64,000 bases of DNA from Hyphomicrobiales bacterium. GTDB taxonomy: Bacteria > Pseudomonadota > Alphaproteobacteria > Rhizobiales > Methyloligellaceae. Positions 60,738-64,000 of the stretch are shown piece by piece. The translations under genes were made by a program, and so were the position numbers. Within the stretch, counting starts at the first letter, position 1. The number at the start of each line of letters is the position of its first letter. The notes beneath the pieces were generated by a model. That model was not told the DNA's origin. It ran no database searches and saw only the letters and a list, made by a program, of their open reading frames with translations. The stretch is taken from assembly GCA_028280515.1 (NCBI GenBank), contig JANQLP010000228.1, positions 1-64,000 on the forward strand, written 5' to 3'.

Positions 60738-61817
60738 TCAGCCTTTTGGATAGGTCATCGGCTCGCAAGCCTTGCGCTTGTCCCACCAGCCGAGTTCCTT
60801 GTAGGCCTTGATGGCGCCCGGATGCGTGTTCTCATCGGAGAGACCGCATGTCATCAATTCCGGCGACCAGATGCGCCAGAGGGCGTGCAGCTCTTTCATC
60901 TGCGGGCCGATCTTGGCGACAGCCTTGACGATCTTGTAGGCGCGATCCGCGTCGAAGGACTCGTGAGCCGCCTTGAAGCCCTTGTTGAAGCCGATGCCGA
61001 GCGGCTTGTCCTGATGCGGCAGCGTGTTCGCCGGCAGTTCGACATGCTGCCATGTTGCGCCGAATTTCTTGTTGAGCTTGTCGACATCCTCCTTCGTTAC
61101 GCCGAGATAGCACATCTTCTTGCCGGTGGCTTCGAGCTGGCGGACCGGACCCGGGATGATGAAATTCTTCAGGCTCGGCTCGGCGCCGATCGGTGTAACC
61201 GCAGCGTCGGTGGCGCCGTCGATCAGCTGTTGGGTGAGCTGACCAGGTGTCATGTGCCGGATGTCGGCATTGTCAGGCGTGACGCCGAATCCGTGCTCAA
61301 GGAACAGTCGTGAAAACACGCCCCAGTCGGACTGGCCGCGCAGGCCGAGCGAAATCCGCTTGCCCTTGAGATCGGCCATGGATTTGAGGTCACAATCGAA
61401 GGTCACGAGGAATTTGCCCTGACCCCACCATGCTTCGCCGTAGAGAAGCTTCCACGGGATCTTCACAGGCTCCGGCAGGAATTCCTTCATTTCCGGCGAA
61501 CCGCCGGCGTAGGCAACCTGGATCAGCGTGTCTTCCGTCGAGAAGATCGAGTGCTTCCATTTGTTCTTGTTCCGGCCCATCTCGCGGATGTTATACATGT
61601 AGCCGGGGGTTTCCTGCGGAAGCAGCATGACTTCCGATCCTGCCTTGATCATCTGGTTCATCAGGATCGTGTCGCCGGCAATTGGACCGCATCCGAACGG
61701 ACACAACAGGACCGGCACGGCCTCCGCCGCGCGCGTCTCCGTCGCGCTGCCATATGCGGCCGTCACGGCTACAACGCCGGCGGCGGCTAGTTTGCTTACT
61801 GACTTAAAGATCGACAT
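60738..61817 (-). CDS. TAXI-family TRAP solute receptor
   Basis: 359-residue exported protein with a signal peptide in residues 1-30 (AAAGVVAVTAAYGSATETRAA). The mature region with GPIAGDTILMNQMIKAGSEVMLLPQETPGYMYNIREM, FSTEDTLIQVAYAGG and LKGKRISLGLRGQSDWGVF matches TAXI receptors, which work with fused TRAP permeases. The ligand is unknown. GGGAGGGAG lies just upstream of the ATG. It is divergent from an SDR gene, and the promoter region carries a dyad at 61933-61944. Confidence 0.88.
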   Translation of the reverse strand: MSIFKSVSKLAAAGVVAVTAAYGSATETRAAEAVPVLLCPFGCGPIAGDTILMNQMIKAGSEVMLLPQETPGYMYNIREMGRNKNKWKHSIFSTEDTLIQVAYAGGSPEMKEFLPEPVKIPWKLLYGEAWWGQGKFLVTFDCDLKSMADLKGKRISLGLRGQSDWGVFSRLFLEHGFGVTPDNADIRHMTPGQLTQQLIDGATDAAVTPIGAEPSLKNFIIPGPVRQLEATGKKMCYLGVTKEDVDKLNKKFGATWQHVELPANTLPHQDKPLGIGFNKGFKAAHESFDADRAYKIVKAVAKIGPQMKELHALWRIWSPELMTCGLSDENTHPGAIKAYKELGWWDKRKACEPMTYPKG

Positions 61818-61932
61818 TAACTCCCTCCCTTAAGGACACCTGTGAGACCGGGTTATGATGCTATGTCTCAGAGGCAACAGATCGATGATACATCACCGAT
61901 GCCAACTGGTCTTTGAATTTTTGGAACAAAAA

Positions 61933-61961
61933 GTATCATAATACGAAATGGCCTTCGTCAA
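61933..61961 (-). promoter_or_regulatory. Putative promoter and dyad of the TAXI-TRAP operon
   Basis: On the minus strand TTGACG (CGTCAA at 61956-61961) is followed after 15 nt by TATGAT (ATCATA at 61935-61940). The small inverted repeat GTAT-CATA-ATAC (61933-61944) overlaps the -10 and could bind a repressor. The 15-nt spacing is shorter than optimal. Confidence 0.35.
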
Positions 61962-62015
61962 GCCCACCCCGGCCAGAAGACCAAAATTTGTGCACTAGCA
62001 GGAGTACGGAACGCC

Positions 62016-62780
62016 GTGCAGCCAGACCCGCTTTTTGAGATGAACGGCAAAGTCGTGCTGGTTACCGGCGCTGCCGGCGCTCTTGGTTTAGCAATTTCAA
62101 AAGCGCTTGGCGAGCGTGGGGCCACGCTCTGCCTCACCGATCTCGACCGGGACAAACTGGAGAGTTTGGCATCAGGCCTTGCCGGTCAGACGAAGCCGAC
62201 CACCGCGCATCTCGACATCTGCAACGAGACTGCGGTTGAAGAGACACTGAAAAATGTCGTCGATACACATGGCCGTCTCGACGGGCTGATCAATGCAGCA
62301 GGGGTTTTCCGCACCGCGCCGATCACGGACATGACGCGCGACGATTTCGCGGACTCGGTGTCCATCAATCTGACCGCGCCGTTCCTTCTCACCCGGGCGG
62401 CAGCCCGCGTCATGTCGGAGGCTGGCGGTGGGCGGATTCTTCATCTTGCGTCGGTGTCGAGCCACGTGGCGAATCCGGAATACGCGGCTTACGCGGCGTC
62501 GAAGGCAGGTCTTTCGCAGCTGGTTCGCGTTGCCGCGCGTGAGCTCGCTCCAGAGGGCATTACCGTGAATGCAATCGGACAGGCGATGACCGAGACGCCG
62601 CTTACCGACAGATTGCTGTCCGATCCGGACCGTCGGGCACAAGTGCTGTCTCAGATTCCCATGGGGCGTCTGTGCAGACCGGAGGATATTTTGGCGACGG
62701 TCATTCTGCTCATGGCCCCCGGTGGCGTGTTCATCACAGGTCAAACCATCTTCGTCGATGGAGGGCGCACACTCGTCTAA
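62016..62780 (+). CDS. Short-chain dehydrogenase/reductase (SDR)
   Basis: 254-residue classical SDR. Cofactor loop TGAAGALG (residues 17-24), acidic D44-region LTDLDRDKL favouring NAD, NAAGVF, and the catalytic Ser-Tyr-Lys in LASVSSH and YAAYAASKAG. C-terminal FVDGGRTLV is typical. GTG start at 62016 with GGAG 11 nt upstream. An ATG at 62040 is an alternative. It reads 9 bp ahead of the amidase gene in one operon. The substrate is unknown. Confidence 0.87.
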   Translation: MQPDPLFEMNGKVVLVTGAAGALGLAISKALGERGATLCLTDLDRDKLESLASGLAGQTKPTTAHLDICNETAVEETLKNVVDTHGRLDGLINAAGVFRTAPITDMTRDDFADSVSINLTAPFLLTRAAARVMSEAGGGRILHLASVSSHVANPEYAAYAASKAGLSQLVRVAARELAPEGITVNAIGQAMTETPLTDRLLSDPDRRAQVLSQIPMGRLCRPEDILATVILLMAPGGVFITGQTIFVDGGRTLV

Positions 62781-62789
62781 GGGGGGCAC

Positions 62790-64000
62790 GTGGAAAAACA
62801 GGAACTCAATAAACTGGACGCGCAATCCGGCACACAGGCCATCGCGCGAGGGGACATCACGGCGGCGGAACTGACCGCCGCCTGCCTTGAGCGCATCGAC
62901 GACCGCGAGCGTGCGGTTGGCGCCTGGCAGTTTCTCGACCGGGACCTCATCGACACCCAGGTGAAGCATCTTGACGGGCTTCCCAAGGATGTACGTGGCC
63001 AGCTGCATGGCCTCCCGGTCGGCATCAAGGACATCTACGATACGTATGACATGCCGACCGGCTATGGATCTGAAATCTATACCGGCAACAGACCCCCATG
63101 GGACGCCGCCGCCGTCGCCCGCCTCCGCGCCGCCGGCGCCGTCATTCTCGGCAAGACCGTCACAACCGAGTTCGCATACTGGAAGGCCGGGAAGACATGC
63201 AATCCGCATGACATATCGCGCACGCCCGGCGGATCGTCCAGCGGGTCGGCGGCCGGTGTCGCCGACTTCATGATGCCGCTGGCGATCGGCTCCCAGACCG
63301 TCGCCTCCACCATGCGGCCGGCGTCCTACTGCGGCGTTGTCGGCTTCAAGCCCAGCTTCGGACGGATTTCCCTGGCCGGGGTCAAGCCATTGGCCGGATC
63401 GCTCGATACGGCGGGTGTCTTCGCCCGGAGCGTATCCGACGCGGCGCTGATCGCCGGTGTCATGGCGGGACGTACCGACTGGAACGGGGAGGCCCGGACC
63501 GACAGTCCCTCGCTACGCATTGCCCGCACACCTGACTGGGATCAGGTTTCGCCGGAAGCGCTTAAGGCTTTTGAAGGCGCGGTCTCCGGATTGCGGTCGG
63601 CGGGCGCGAACGTCCTCGACGATGCCGCGCCCGAACCGTTCAAGCCGCTGAGTTCTGCGCAGAATACAATGCTCGCATTCGAGGCGGCCCGGGAGTTCTC
63701 ATCGGAGTGGTTGCATTGCCGCAAACGCCTCAGCCCGCAGATTTCCGATCTCATTGAAGAGGGGTTGGCCATCGGACCGGACCGGTACGAGCATGCCGTG
63801 AGGGAACGCAATCATGCGCTGCAGGCGCTTGAGGATCTCTTTGCCGGCGCCGATGTTTTGTTGGCGCCGAGTACGCTCGCCGAGGCGCCGCCGATCAAGG
63901 AGGGAACCGGCGACCCGCTCATGAGCCGGGCCTGGACGTTGCTCGGATTACCGTCGATCAGCCTGCCTTGCGGAAAGGGACCTGCGGGCCTGCCGCTCGG
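62790..64000 (+). CDS. Amidase-signature hydrolase, 3' end outside window
   Basis: The frame starts at GTG 62790 (VEKQELNKLDAQSGTQ) after GGGGGG and stays open for 403 codons to the right edge. The amidase-signature triad is visible: K80 in LPVGIKDIYDT, the cis-Ser within GGSSSGSAAG (residues 147-156), and nucleophile S173 in IGSQTVASTMRPASYCGVVGFKPSFG. The oxyanion-loop TGGS of most members reads TVAS here. The enzyme hydrolyses an amide or a related bond in the cytoplasm. Co-transcription with the SDR gene and divergence from a TAXI-TRAP importer suggest use of an imported amide or ester (inference). Confidence 0.85.
   Translation, partial: MEKQELNKLDAQSGTQAIARGDITAAELTAACLERIDDRERAVGAWQFLDRDLIDTQVKHLDGLPKDVRGQLHGLPVGIKDIYDTYDMPTGYGSEIYTGNRPPWDAAAVARLRAAGAVILGKTVTTEFAYWKAGKTCNPHDISRTPGGSSSGSAAGVADFMMPLAIGSQTVASTMRPASYCGVVGFKPSFGRISLAGVKPLAGSLDTAGVFARSVSDAALIAGVMAGRTDWNGEARTDSPSLRIARTPDWDQVSPEALKAFEGAVSGLRSAGANVLDDAAPEPFKPLSSAQNTMLAFEAAREFSSEWLHCRKRLSPQISDLIEEGLAIGPDRYEHAVRERNHALQALEDLFAGADVLLAPSTLAEAPPIKEGTGDPLMSRAWTLLGLPSISLPCGKGPAGLPL

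Overview
The window is about 64 kb of GC-rich, gene-dense chromosome. Gene content (TRAP and TAXI transporters, NitT/TauT-type and Liv-type ABC importers, hydantoin and branched-chain acyl-CoA catabolism, GcvA-type LysR regulators) and codon style suggest a metabolically versatile alphaproteobacterium, probably of the Hyphomicrobiales or a neighbouring order. The order-level guess is inference. I saw no rRNA, convincing tRNA, CRISPR array, insertion sequence or prophage.

Layout. 1-3038: a TRAP (DctPQM) importer, cut at the left edge. 3234-11006: a mosaic of single genes: a cupin/JmjC-like oxygenase, a small protein behind a good FNR/Anr-type box, cytochrome c', a DUF4034-like protein, a flavodoxin-like protein, a secreted beta-helix protein, and a divergent, visibly A/T-richer pair (TIR/deoxyribosyltransferase-like protein plus membrane protein) that could be a defence cassette. 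11230-14335: an EctD-like hydroxylase overlapping an atypical serine hydroxymethyltransferase, with a divergent GcvA-type regulator.

14459-23131: a hydantoin utilisation locus. An ABC importer, an amidohydrolase and a D-hydantoinase/dihydropyrimidinase lie on the minus strand. A LysR regulator, an N-carbamoyl-D-amino acid amidohydrolase and a hydantoin racemase complete it. An identical 10-bp element lies upstream of both transcription units.

23161-33360: a co-directional minus-strand block that I consider the most interesting part: GntR/UTRA regulator, phosphosulfolactate synthase (ComA)-like protein, NitT/TauT-type ABC importer with two paralogous permeases, TauD/TfdA dioxygenase, DUF3604 protein and sulfatase. 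It looks like an uptake and breakdown route for an organosulfur compound, with possible capture of released sulfite by the ComA-like enzyme.

33512-41553: genes of leucine and acyl-CoA breakdown (MccB-type carboxyltransferase, isovaleryl-CoA dehydrogenase, acyl-CoA synthetase, a second acyl-CoA dehydrogenase, an SCP2-type thiolase) and a LysR regulator. 41725-56489: a long plus-strand run that joins the distal valine pathway (mmsA, isobutyryl-CoA dehydrogenase, 3-hydroxyisobutyryl-CoA hydrolase, mmsB, enoyl-CoA hydratase) to an acyl-CoA ligase, a complete Liv-type ABC importer, a PaaK-like protein and a type II haloacid dehalogenase. 56509-58629: a biotin-free carboxyltransferase divergent from a stand-alone biotin carrier protein, with no biotin carboxylase. 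58655-64000: a TAXI-TRAP importer, an SDR dehydrogenase and an amidase cut by the right edge.
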